Part shown: positions 20,463-29,573 of the stretch, one piece after another
Numbering within the stretch: position 1 is the first letter of the stretch
Layout of the letters: each line of letters starts with the position of its first letter
Origin: Apophysomyces variabilis
Taxonomy: Eukaryota > Mucoromycota > Mucoromycetes > Mucorales > Mucoraceae
DNA: 46,926 nt
Assembly (NCBI GenBank): GCA_002749535.1
Contig: MZZL01000374.1
Coordinates: 1-46,926 of the forward strand
Reading direction: 5' to 3'
Position numbers and translations under genes: made by a program
Notes under the pieces: generated by a model
Told to the model about the DNA's origin: nothing
Databases searched by the model: none
The model's input: the letters and a program-made list of their open reading frames with translations, nothing else

Positions 20463-20533
20463 GGAGTTACCGAGACTCGAACTCGGACTACTCGTATGCA
20501 AAACGAGTCCTCTACCATTTAAGGGATAACCCC
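20463..20533 (-). tRNA. trnA: tRNA-Ala (UGC)
   Basis: Minus strand. Acceptor GGGGTTA / TAACTCC; anticodon stem CTCGT/ACGAG with loop TTTGCAT giving UGC; T-arm CCGAGTTCGAGTCTCGG. Confidence 0.93.
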
Positions 20534-21013
20534 TGTTGAACTGTTACTTATATGATAAATAAAAAATTATAAATAATAAAAAATTAATTTTATCAATGAT
20601 TTACTGATTAATTAAAGATTATGATAAGTTTAAAATAAATTAAACACTTAATTAAATCTTAGATAATAATTATTTTTATTAAATAAATTAATCACATAAC
20701 ATTAGGTAAATTAATTCAATAAAAGTAAGATATATTAAGTAAATTAATTTAATAAAAGTAAGTCAGCTAATTCATTTAATAAATTTTAAATTCAATAATA
20801 TAAATATTTTTAATATCAATTATAATTGATATCTTACTTGTATAAGTTAAAGTAAGTTTGGAGAAAACCAAAAATCAAAGTCCTTGCAAGAAAGTTTCTT
20901 CTTAGTTTTGTATCTAAGACTTCAAGATAGTTTAAACTAATCTTAAACATAGAATAAGGTATAAGGTTTAAACTTAGGATAAGTTCGTTTTTAATCTTGA
21001 CTTATATAATTAT
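20534..21013. other. Spacer trnA-trnN with short repeat
   Basis: AT-rich. GTAAATTAATTCAATAAAAG at 20706 recurs with one change at 20739, each followed by TAAG. Nothing else recognised. Confidence 0.5.
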
Positions 21014-21084
21014 GCTGTTATAGTTCAATGGTAGAACGGTAAACTGTTAATTTATGAATAGAGGTTCGATTCCTCTTAACGGCT
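21014..21084 (+). tRNA. trnN: tRNA-Asn (GUU)
   Basis: Acceptor GCTGTTA / TAACGGC; anticodon stem GTAAA/TTTAT with loop CTGTTAA giving GUU; T-arm GAGGTTCGATTCCTC. Confidence 0.92.
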
Positions 21085-21530
21085 ATAGAAATTAGTTTCT
21101 TAATTTGTTCAAAATATTTTGAATTAAAAGAGATTAATCATTTTAACATCACTTAGTAATAGTTATTTTCTTGATTTTGTTAAATCTTGTCTCAAAAGAC
21201 ATATTTTAAATGTCTCTTGAAATTTATTTCTTAATAAGTGAAATTAAGAATCAAAATCAATTAGTCTTAACCTCTGAAATTAATCAAGCAAAGTATTATG
21301 TTCTTGATTTTAAATTTATTATATTATTAGTTCAAGCTTTTGGTCTGGTAAATTCTAATAAGCAAGTAAATTGATTATAAAAGATATTTAAATACTTTTT
21401 GCAAAGCTAATCAAATTTAAAAAGATAATATTTAAATATCAAAAGAGTTAATATATTAATCTTTGATTTGAAATGTTAGATTAAATTGGTTCTTAATTTA
21501 CCCTAGTTAATAGGGATTATTTTAGCTTAC
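21085..21530 (+). other. Spacer trnN-nad6
   Basis: About 450 nt, AT-rich, with many short A/T repeats and no gene. Presumably the nad6 leader. Confidence 0.4.
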
Positions 21531-22421
21531 ATGAACGCAATTCTATTAGATTTATTGGCTTTTGGTTCCGTATTATCGGGTATTTTAGTAATTACATCAC
21601 GGAATCCTATTATTTCTGTATTATTTCTAATTGCTGTTTTTGTTAATGTAGCTTGTTATTTAATTTTATTTGGTATCAATTTTATTGGTCTATAAGGCCC
21701 TAAATTTTTATAAATTTGGATATATCACTATATACTGAAATATTTCTAAATTTAAAAATACTTATAAAGTAACAACTTTTTAAATGAAATAATTAGTAAG
21801 TAACTGCTAACAGATACTTCAGAGACTACATGTGATAAGTTTAGAGTTAAGTAATGTTAACTAACTAAATTAAAACTAAGAGATAGTCCAATCTCAATAT
21901 TTTATTAGTTGATTAATAAGTACACAATGTAATATACTTAAATAATACGTATTAAAAATAATTATAAATATTGAGACATGCTTACATATTTAATTATTTA
22001 TGTAGGAGCAATTGCTATTTTATTCCTTTTTGTTGTAATGATGCTTAATATTAAATTAGTAGAACTACAAGATTCAACAGAAAATAGTAGTAATTCGAAT
22101 ACATATCCATTAGCTTTTGTATTAGGTACTTTATTTGTAAGTGGTTTAGGTGTAACAAATTCAAATACAACTGAAATGGATTTACCATCTATTTTTGATT
22201 CAATTAATTTATTATCATTTAAATCAGATAAATTAGAAACATTATTTGTTAATTATTCTAACTGGGATAATGTTTTTGTATCTCTTGATCAAATTAACAG
22301 TATTGGTCAAGTATTATATACTTCTCATGCATTATTCTTAATTATTGCGAGTATGATTTTATTATTAGCAATGGTTGGACCTATTATCTTATCACTAAAA
22401 CCAACTAAACGAATTAATTAA
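21531..22421 (+). CDS. nad6: NADH dehydrogenase subunit 6 (two exons)
   Basis: ND6 is a five-helix subunit of the complex I membrane arm. Exons 21531-21689 and 21981-22421 join to 199 residues. Exon 1 reads MNAILLDLLAFGSVLSGIL through LILFGINFIG; exon 2 starts LTYLIIYVGAIAILFLFVVMMLNI, the most conserved block of the family with the pi-bulge helix. The C-terminal helix is YTSHALFLIIASMILLLAMVGPIIL. The joint falls exactly between Gly and Leu with a U-ending exon and G-ending intron. Trp is TGG. Confidence 0.95.
21690..21980 (+). mobile_element. nad6 group I intron (ORF-less)
   Basis: 291-nt intron with TTCAGAGACTACATGTG (about 21818) and AAGAGATAGTCC (about 21878), P7 GACTA/TAGTC. Ends G21980. 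Confidence 0.88.
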
Positions 22422-22625
22422 TTATTATAATATATTTAACTAATTGAAATCACAATTTTTTTAATGGTAAGTTTAGATACTAATTTAGATCTAAATTAAT
22501 AACCAATTTAATAAATTAACTAAGCTAAATAGCTTGATGACGATAGAATTAATAATCAATATTATTTGTATTCTTTTTGCTAGAATTTAAATTATATTAT
22601 GATTATAAATTATTATAATTAACTC

Positions 22626-25600
22626 ATGTTATTATCACTAATTGAGGTACTTATTGTTATTGTACCATTATTATTATCTGTAGCTTTTATGACTATTGCT
22701 GAACGAAAAGCTATGGGATCTATGCAAAGACGATTAGGTCCTAATAGAGTAGGATATTATGGTCTGCTACAACCATTGAGCAAGTGGCTTCCTTTGTATT
22801 AAGGTTGAAAATAAGACTGTATGCTGAAAAATTCATAACTTATTGTACCTAGAAGGTAATAATTAATGAGTAAGAATAATCAGCAGGTAATTAATTTATA
22901 GAAACCTCAACGATCACACGTCTTACATATTTAATAATATGATAATATGATCTATTTACCTAAAATTGTTATTTATTTAATTTCCAATAATCGTTAATTC
23001 TTGTTTGTTTAATCAGTTTAATTTTATTTAATAACAGAATTGAAATCAATTGTTTATGGCAGTTAATAGTTCTTTTGTTTATTAGCAAAATTAGTTTATG
23101 AAAGGCTGGATTTAAGATTAAACAAAACATATAGCATTGACCACTGTCATTCATTATTCTAAAGATCATAATAAATTTAGAAATAAGTGGATGGTAATAA
23201 GATATTTACAAATTACTTGTTCATTAAATAATAAATTTTGTTATTATGGATTTTTAAAGATTTAGTGCATTATTAAAATATCATTATCATGTTACGCCTA
23301 AAGATTCTAATAAATTGATTTATTTTTAAAAACAGTAGGATAAGATTATTTCTCTGTAACAATCGTAGAGCTGTGTGATTCTAAAGATTTAATAGAAGAG
23401 AAACTTGATATCTTAAAGAATATTGACCTTTATTAAATGCTTTATTTGAAATAGAAGAATGACCAGGAGTTAAATTTCATTCTGAAGACACTAAGACTTT
23501 AATCAGTGAAACTTAATTGGTAGAACGCATTCAGAAGAAACTAATTAAAAATGAATTAGCTTTGCCAAGGTAAGAAAAATATCTTTTAACAAATCTTTAT
23601 CTAAGATTACATTAGATGCTGTGGCATTAGTAAATTCTAATCCTGTATGAGTTTATGATGCTAAAGCTAAGACATTATTAAAGGAATCACCTATTTCAAA
23701 TAGAAGAAAATTGCAAAAAATTTTTGGAATTCATACAATTCTGTTGTTAAATATTTATACACTAAAAAATCTTTCAAAGGATTTTTAATATTTAATAAAC
23801 TGAAAGCCGGAATATTATGGGCTTTTTACATTTAAAATAATATAAATTAAATATTATAGTAACGATAATTAGAGTAAATGTTGCAGATGCATTAAAATTA
23901 TTTGTAAAAGAATCTGTACTTCCAGCTCATTCAAATAAAGCTTTATTCTTATTTGCTCCTGTAATTTCTTTAATTGTTAGTTTATTATCATGGGGAGTAA
24001 TTCCTTTTGGTTCAGGATTAACATTAGCAGATCTTAGTCTAGGAATTTTATATTTATTAGCCGTTTCTTCTTTAGGGGTATATGGAGTACTGCTAGCAGG
24101 ATGGGCAGCTAATTCGAAATGGGCCTTTTTAGGAGCTATTAGAAGTACAGCTCAGATGGTTTCATACGAAGTAGTTATGGGATTAATTCTTTTAACTGTT
24201 ATTTTACTATCAGGTACATTTAATTTAACGAATATTGTAAATTATCAAGAAAGTGTTTGGTACATTGTACCTCTATTACCTCTATCATTAATGTTCTTAA
24301 TTTCTATTATTGCAGAAACAAATAGAGCTCCTTTCGATTTACCAGAGGCTAAAATATATTAATTCTTATTGATTTGGTCTCTATAAATATCACTATATGC
24401 TAAGACATCCATTGTATAATACATACTATTATAGTTACAATTGTATTTTGTAGGACAATCAGCAGGTTATATAATATTTTTAACCTCAGAGATTTTACGT
24501 GATAATTCAAAAATATCTGAATAAGAGAAAATCCATCGTAATATACATACAGTAATATATCTTATTTTTATTTTCACCAATTTTAATCTTCAACTCAGAT
24601 TGTCTTGAGTCTCAAGAGTTTGTGAAGTTATCTTTAATCTTACCTTTCTTAGTAAAGAATCTTATGCCCCAATCAACAAAGACCTACAAAATTTATCTGA
24701 TCCTGAAGTTATTTCTCGAATAACTTTTGATCTGAAAGATAAGTTAGGGATTTATGGTATTTTCAATAACGAAATAAATCAGATCTATGTAGGTAATGCT
24801 CAAAAATTCATTAAGAGATTAAAGGAACATATTAATAGTGATAAATCAAACATTCATTTAAAAAGATCTATTAATAAGTACGGATTAAAGGCTTTCAGTA
24901 TTATTATTTTTGAAATCTATACCGATGGAAAAATTGTATCATATCTATTAGCCAATGAGCAGCATGGAGAGAAACTTTAAGCTTAACGGATCTTGAGAGT
25001 TTGTATATCAATCCTTTAATCCTGATAATCTCTTCAATTTTAAATACGATGCTGTTTCTGTGGCTAGTTATAAGCACACTGAAGAAGCATTAGCTAGAAT
25101 AAGAAAACGAATGAAAAGAAAACCGTCCAATGTTTGGTAAAAATCATTCTGATTCAGCTAAAGCTAAAATCAGTGCAGCAACATCTGGAAAAAGTAATCC
25201 TAGATTTGATGTACAAGTATCTGAAAGTACAAAAGTTTTATAATCTGTAGCCAAGAGTAAATATACTGTTGAAGTATATAATGCAGATAAATTAGTAAAT
25301 TCTTTTACAAATGCAGTTATAACTGCTAAATGGTTGAATATTCACAAGACTACAGTAGGTAGATATATCAAAGCCAAAAACTTTATGATAATAAATACTA
25401 TTTTAGACTTGTGTTAAAGAAATAAAATAAGACTGTATGGTATTACATTATTTAGGAATCAGAGTTAGTAGCTGGTTTCTTTACTGAACACTCTAGTGTA
25501 CCTTTTGTAATGTTCTTCCTAGGAGAATATGCTTCGATTATTCTAATGTCAACATTAATGAGCATTTTATTCTTAGGAGGTTATTTAATTCCTTTTGTAT

Positions 25601-26034
25601 CATTTGAAAATCCTACATTCTTATCATTAGAAGGATTAAGTTTAGGTCTTAAGACTTGTCTAATTCTATTTATCTTTATTTGGGTTGCCTCTAGCTCTAA
25701 ACCACTATTTACAAGATAGTAGTTTGAAATTTAGCTATATGCTGGGAAATTCTAGTAAAAACTTTAAGTACTTTAATGGTAATAAATTTAAAATTTGGAT
25801 AATCAGCAGGAAACATTTATTAATGAGTCCTCAGAGACTTCATGCTAATCATTATTTAATAATGAAGATAAAGTCCTATTTGTCACTATTAAACAATAGT
25901 GTTAAAGTAGAGCAAGTTTCCCAAGATTAAGATATGACCAATTAATGTCTTTTACATGGACGGGTATGCTTCCTGTAGCATTAGGATTAATTATCCTAGT
26001 ACCATGTATTTTAATGGCATTCGAAATCGCTTAA
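22626..26034 (+). CDS. nad1: NADH dehydrogenase subunit 1 (four exons)
   Basis: ND1 lines the quinone chamber of complex I. Exons 22626-22776, 23881-24350, 25456-25685 and 25908-26034 give 325 residues, the normal length. Exon 1 includes [28 protein letters not shown]. Exon 2 continues [20 protein letters not shown] and ends in the quinone-site loop [12 protein letters not shown]. Exon 3 starts [26 protein letters not shown] and ends in FIWV. Exon 4 begins [13 protein letters not shown] and ends LMAFEIA with TAA. All three joints keep frame and meet the U/G rule. Introns 1 and 2 carry wrecked GIY-YIG genes; intron 3 has no ORF. The conserved acidic loop [20 protein letters not shown] is itself interrupted by intron 2. 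Confidence 0.96.
22777..23880 (+). mobile_element. nad1 group I intron 1
   Basis: 1104-nt intron. The core is near 22884-22955: AATCAGCAGG, CCTCAACGATCACACG and GATATGATCTA (P7 GATCA/TGATC). The GIY-YIG relic lies 3' of P7, like in the atp6 intron, which shares this P7 type. Confidence 0.85.
23290..23822 (+). pseudogene. Decayed GIY-YIG gene (nad1 intron 1)
   Basis: Scattered frames resemble a GIY-YIG protein. [27 protein letters not shown] corresponds to the catalytic-Glu region, [12 protein letters not shown] and LVERIQKK to NUMOD3 repeats, and VNSNPV(TGA)[12 protein letters not shown] with [20 protein letters not shown] to the C-terminal NUMOD1 block. Several stops and shifts separate them. 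The TGA at 23648 stands where Trp or Tyr is expected. Confidence 0.7.
24351..25455 (+). mobile_element. nad1 group I intron 2
   Basis: 1105-nt intron with CCTCAGAGATTTTACGTG (about 24483) and AAGAGAAAATCCAT (about 24523). P7 is GATTT/AAATC, a compensated variant of the GACTA/TAGTC pair in most introns here. A GIY-YIG relic follows. Confidence 0.86.
24560..25418 (+). pseudogene. Decayed GIY-YIG gene (nad1 intron 2)
   Basis: The GIY-YIG domain is readable: [31 protein letters not shown], then [18 protein letters not shown]. Frame breaks near 24970-25010 interrupt the catalytic Glu region. Other frames give the NUMOD3 stretches [14 protein letters not shown] and [19 protein letters not shown], and finally [35 protein letters not shown]. 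At least three lesions. GIY-YIG key residues Gly-Ile-Tyr and Tyr-Val-Gly are still present. Confidence 0.75.
25686..25907 (+). mobile_element. nad1 group I intron 3 (ORF-less)
   Basis: 222-nt intron splitting a Val codon. CCTCAGAGACTTCATGC (about 25829) and AAGATAAAGTCCT (about 25864) give P7 GACTT/AAGTC. An open frame through it is not a gene. Confidence 0.82.
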
Positions 26035-26523
26035 CTTCTATATTTTATTAATAACCACCCTTCTCCTTCTTAAACCCTATATAAATTAAAATTACTTTTT
26101 TATTTATATAATATTTCCTAATTTTGGGATATAAATATTTATGATCCTTCACAAAACCTTAATTAATAAAAATTGTAAATATGTTGTATAATAATATTAA
26201 ATTTAACAATTAATATTAAAATAACTTTGATAAATATAATTTCTAATTTGTTTATATCTACTTTAATCAATAATTTATATTAAAAATTTATAATTATAAA
26301 TTAGATAAATAATTAATAGACTTAAATATTCAATAAGTGTAAGTTAAATAGGATCGATAGAACTTTATTTAAAAGTTCCAGGGAATCAGATTTTGGTAAT
26401 ATTGAAATTAGATGATGAATTATTTGTTATAAAAGTAATGAGTGTATCTTAATGTATTCATCAATAAGATTTAAAAGTAATAATAACTTATTATCATAAT
26501 TACTAATTTGTCTTAATAATTTT
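26035..26523 (+). other. Spacer nad1-trnT
   Basis: About 490 nt, AT-rich. A short degraded sequence GGATCGATAGAACTTTATTT near 26350 is unassigned. No gene seen. Confidence 0.4.
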
Positions 26524-26596
26524 GTTGGTTTGGCTTAATTGGTAAAGCACTCGATTTGTAATCGAGGTAATAGTAGTTCGAGTCTACTAACCAGCA
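26524..26596 (+). tRNA. trnT: tRNA-Thr (UGU)
   Basis: Acceptor GTTGGTT / AACCAGC; anticodon stem CTCGA/TCGAG with loop TTTGTAA giving UGU; T-arm AGTAGTTCGAGTCTACT. Confidence 0.93.
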
Positions 26597-27062
26597 TATA
26601 ATAATATAAATAAAATACTTAAAAAGAACCTTATTCCACTGGCAATTCATTAATAAAATTTAATAATAAACTTAAAATATTTCTTGTATTATGATCGTGT
26701 TTAAAATTAATAGTATTCTTAATGTGTTTAAGTTTAGTGTAACATATTTCACTTTATTTTGTGAAATTAATAAATATTTAATTTAAACCTCTACATTAAT
26801 ACCTTTGAAACTAAAGTATTCAAATTAGTTAACACTATAGTAAATTATAAGTAAGGCACCTTACTTATTTATCCTTTAGTATGTAACTTTATATTCAAAA
26901 AGTTTAAAATAAAATTGGATAATAAAGTAGTCCGGATCTCATTTATCTGGATAGATGTTTTACATCCGTTCTCTCTCTCAAAAATTTTAATTAAAATTAA
27001 CCTAGTCAGGTTTATGAGAACTAGAGGTACCGATCAGATAAAAAAGCACAAACAAATAAAAA
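26597..27062 (+). other. Spacer before membrane ORF locus
   Basis: AT-rich up to about 26920, then a GC-richer block (about 26925-27050; GTCCGGATCTCATTTATCTG, ACTAGAGGTACCGATCAG) just upstream of the ORF at 27063. The composition change suggests an insertion boundary or a leader. Confidence 0.4.
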
Positions 27063-27563
27063 ATGGTAATTTTATTATTATATTTATTAACCGGCTGGTT
27101 TTTAGCTAGTTTGACAATTAATTTAACTAATTTTACTATTAACAAATTATTTAAAACAGTTTCTAGTAAATTAATGATCTTATCAATTTTAATTAATGGT
27201 TTATTTTGGATTATTATTTTTAGTATGATTCCATATGATTTATTAAACGAAAGTATGAATGTATTTTGTACAGATGGTACTGAAGAAAAATCTAATCTTT
27301 ATATGGTAACTTTAAGTTCAGAGCATTACAACAAGAGCTTTTCTTTTGATATTAGATATTTAAGAGATATAGGTGTTCTTGGAGTTATTGGTAAAACGAG
27401 TGTTGCAGTAGCAAAGCATATGCCAATTTCCGTTAAAGTTGCAGCAACTGTTAGTACTGCAGCAGCAATGGTACAACTTATTTTGGAATTAAAGTTATTG
27501 AGCATATGGAAACCAAAAAAAGAATCTTTACTGTTACTAAAGGAGATGAAAGTGCTAATTTAA
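27063..27563 (+). CDS. Unidentified membrane protein ORF, upstream part
   Basis: 166 residues from ATG 27063. Two hydrophobic helices are near residues 2-22 (VILLLYLLTGWFLASLTI) and 37-58 (KLMILSILINGLFWIIIFSMI). A polar region follows, then an Ala/Val-rich amphipathic segment (KTSVAVAKHMPISVKVAATV, STAAAMVQLILEL). I do not recognise the family; similar Ala-rich membrane ORFs are found in some fungal mitochondrial plasmids and genomes, but that is recollection, not proof. It overlaps the next ORF by 58 nt. An in-frame A7 run at 27515-27521 would let ribosomes slip -1 into that ORF. Used this way, the locus gives one protein of about 291 residues. Confidence 0.55.
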   Translation: MVILLLYLLTGWFLASLTINLTNFTINKLFKTVSSKLMILSILINGLFWIIIFSMIPYDLLNESMNVFCTDGTEEKSNLYMVTLSSEHYNKSFSFDIRYLRDIGVLGVIGKTSVAVAKHMPISVKVAATVSTAAAMVQLILELKLLSIWKPKKESLLLLKEMKVLI

Positions 27564-27937
27564 TCATTGAACCTAATCCTGAAATGGGAGGTACTGAAAG
27601 AGACGTGGAAGAAGTAGCTAAGAATATTAATGTTAATTCACCTTTTGAAGCTTCTGAAATTTTAGAAGGAATTAAAATGATTTTATTTTGTACAGAAATT
27701 CTTTCCACATTAACTATCATTAGTTTTATTCTTTATAGTTTGTTTATTTACATTAAATATATTGATTCAAATAAATTAAATATTAAAAGTAATTTTACAC
27801 TAAAATTAATTTATCTAGTACAAAAAATAAGTATTATCTATATCTTATTTTGGGGTGTATTTTCATTATTTAATTTAAGTGTTATTTTATATTTATCAAT
27901 TCGGCTATCTAATTTTTTAGATACTCTTACTGTGTAA
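27506..27937 (+). CDS. Unidentified membrane protein ORF, downstream part
   Basis: 143 residues from ATG 27506 in the -1 frame relative to the upstream ORF. The first 55 residues are charged (METKKRIFTVTKGDESANLI, then MGGTERDVEEVAK). Three hydrophobic helices follow at about 58-78 (MILFCTEILSTLTIISFILY), 95-117 (KLIYLVQKISIIYILFWGVF) and 117-133. The lack of spacer and the shared A7 suggest it is the natural C-terminal half of the upstream ORF, joined by frameshifting or separated by a one-base error. No homolog recognised. Confidence 0.5.
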   Translation: METKKRIFTVTKGDESANLIIEPNPEMGGTERDVEEVAKNINVNSPFEASEILEGIKMILFCTEILSTLTIISFILYSLFIYIKYIDSNKLNIKSNFTLKLIYLVQKISIIYILFWGVFSLFNLSVILYLSIRLSNFLDTLTV

Positions 27938-28199
27938 TATATTATTATATTTAATATATAACAACTACGTAAATTCAATATTTTGTATTAAAAATCTCTC
28001 ATTTGTAATAACGGGTTCAATCTTTAGCTAGACTGGACCTTCTCTTATTACCTTTATCAATATATTAAATCAGATTTGAGTTGATACTTTCGAGTTATGA
28101 AATTTCGATATACTTTGTTTGTATATTCCCTTTATTATTAATTTTAATTTTCTTGGTGTACAAATCATAGGTAATACATAATTTTCAGTAACACTAAAT
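27938..28199 (+). other. Spacer
   Basis: AT-rich sequence after the membrane ORF; ACGGGTTCAATCTTTAGCTA near 28011 recalls a decayed tRNA T-arm but cannot be assigned. Confidence 0.3.
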
Positions 28200-28732
28200 T
28201 GTAGAGTGAATTATTAGAATTACAAGTTACTGTAAACACACTTAGTAGTACAATTGATAATACTCCTGTTGAATGGCCAAAGGATACTACTAAAAAGTAT
28301 CCTTTAATTGATTATGATATTTCTTCTTACAAGATGATTATATTCATGCATTAAGTTCAGATAAATCAAGAATTGAATATAAATTTAGAGATCTTAAATC
28401 TGTAGTTGAAACTTTATATCCTACTAGATATAAATTAAATCTAGGAAAAGATAGAGGTCGATATATTTCAAATTATTATAATTTAGAAAGATTAGTAGAA
28501 ACTGAATTAGGTAAATTTTATTTTGTAATGAATCTAGACACTTTCAATAAGCATAAATCAAAGTCATATAGTAATACTAAATAAGTGTGAGTTATTGATT
28601 TAGCTACAGGATTAGCTTTAAGATTTGATAGTTATGTTTTAGCGTCAAATTATTTAGAAATGAAATATATTGATTTAGTTGTTAGACATATTGATAAATT
28701 TACAATTTATAAAAATAAATATCAATTTTAAG
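28200..28732 (+). pseudogene. Decayed ORF with NUMOD1-like C-terminus
   Basis: Three pieces in two frames. ELLELQVTVNTLSSTIDNTP to MIIFMH, TAA. After a shift, DDYIHALSSDKSRIEYKFRD through LNLGKDRGRYISNYYNLERL to SNTK, TAA. Then V(TGA)VIDLATGLALRFDSYVLA, NYLEMKYIDLVVRHIDKFTI, YKNKYQF, TAA. The last piece has the shape of the NUMOD1 DNA-binding tail of intron endonucleases. The TGA (28588-28590) fits Trp. Likely a dead homing-endonuclease-related gene outside any visible intron. Confidence 0.5.
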
Positions 28733-28870
28733 TCATAATAAATTTTTAGAATTATTCCCGAATGCTATTAACAAGAAATATCAATGTGATTTAAGTAAGC
28801 TTCCATTAAAATTCTAATTAATTCATTTAGTTTGAGAGTTAGGTTTAGTCCTAGATTAGCGGATATCTTA

Positions 28871-28920
28871 AGGACATATTTATTGTCCTGAGACATTAGA
28901 TCATAGTTAATTATGATCTA
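28871..28920 (+). repeat. Twin perfect hairpins
   Basis: Stem 1: AGGACA 28871-28876 / TGTCCT 28884-28889. Stem 2: TAGATCATA 28897-28905 / TATGATCTA 28912-28920, 9 bp with a 6-nt loop. They lie in a spacer with other pairing segments (CACGAGGCGAATCTCG near 28944). Could be part of a structured RNA or a mobile hairpin element. Confidence 0.55.
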
Positions 28921-29063
28921 AGAGATTTATTGTAATTAGCCTTCACGAGGCGAATCTCGTAAGTATATATAATATGAACCATTATACAGCGTGATATATT
29001 ATATAAAAACTAATAATAACAAATATACTTCAATAAAAGTAACGATATAACAACAGAATAAAA

Positions 29064-29137
29064 TGGGTTGTAGACTAATTTGGTAAGTCATCGACTTTTG
29101 ATGTCGAGCTATGGGAGTTCGAGCCTTCCCAGCCCAG
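29064..29137 (+). tRNA. trnQ: tRNA-Gln (UUG)
   Basis: Acceptor TGGGTTG / CAGCCCA; anticodon stem TCGAC/GTCGA with loop TTTTGAT giving UUG; T-arm GGGAGTTCGAGCCTTCCC. Confidence 0.92.
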
Positions 29138-29172
29138 TTTTTGTTAAGTAAATTATCTGCGCTTAATAAATT

Positions 29173-29239
29173 TAAGACTAATTGGTAAGTCATCGACTTT
29201 TGATGTCGACTAATGGGAGTTTGAGCCTTCCCAGCCCAG
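29173..29239 (+). pseudogene. Truncated tandem copy of trnQ
   Basis: From AGACTAATTGGTAAGTCATC to the 3' end CAGCCCAG this is almost identical to trnQ, including the anticodon arm. The first 8 bases (acceptor 5' strand) are replaced by unrelated AT-rich sequence, so the acceptor stem cannot form. Small changes occur in the variable region (CTAATGG against GCTATGG) and the T-loop (TTTGAG against TTCGAG). It is the most recent of the 3' tRNA copies. Confidence 0.8.
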
Positions 29240-29470
29240 TAGTAATAGTATCAATAAGTAAAAACTTTTTTTTGATAATCAATACTTTCGGTATTTAATG
29301 GTATGTCTGGAACTAAAAAATAACCTTAAAGTCTAATCTTATCTATAGACTAGATTCGGTTTAAATGAAAATAAAACAATTTTCATTAACTATGCCAAAA
29401 TTTAGTATTTAGACAGGCCGTGGATAGGCAACTATATAAATAAATATAAGCTATTTTATTCAAATAGTTT

Positions 29471-29573
29471 TGAATGGTGTAACGATACTCTTACTGTCTC
29501 CAAGATGAGCTCAGTGAAATTGAACTATCCGTGCAGATGCGGATTACCATTAGCTAGACGGGAAGACCCTATG
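29471..29573 (+). repeat. 103-bp perfect copy of rnl domain V in the rnl 5' region
   Basis: Identical over 103 nt to 32276-32378 (starts TGAATGGTGTAACGATACTC, ends AGACGGGAAGACCCTATG). At the downstream site it is the normal domain V segment around E. coli 2020-2075. Here it is out of place, between a domain I-like GTGGATAGGCAAC and TATGAAAGC segments, with a short TATG overlap at its right end. Confidence 0.92.

Noticed and set aside
20002..20770. CRISPR-like array in the tRNA cluster
   Set aside because: The two short repeats are tandem without regular spacers; mitochondrial DNA has no CRISPR.
22969..23169. Minus-strand open frame in nad1 intron 1
   Set aside because: Opposite to the intron and the GIY-YIG relic; no recognisable motif.
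25685..25930. Open frame across nad1 intron 3
   Set aside because: It runs through the group I core and has no protein signature; nad1 exon joining explains the locus.
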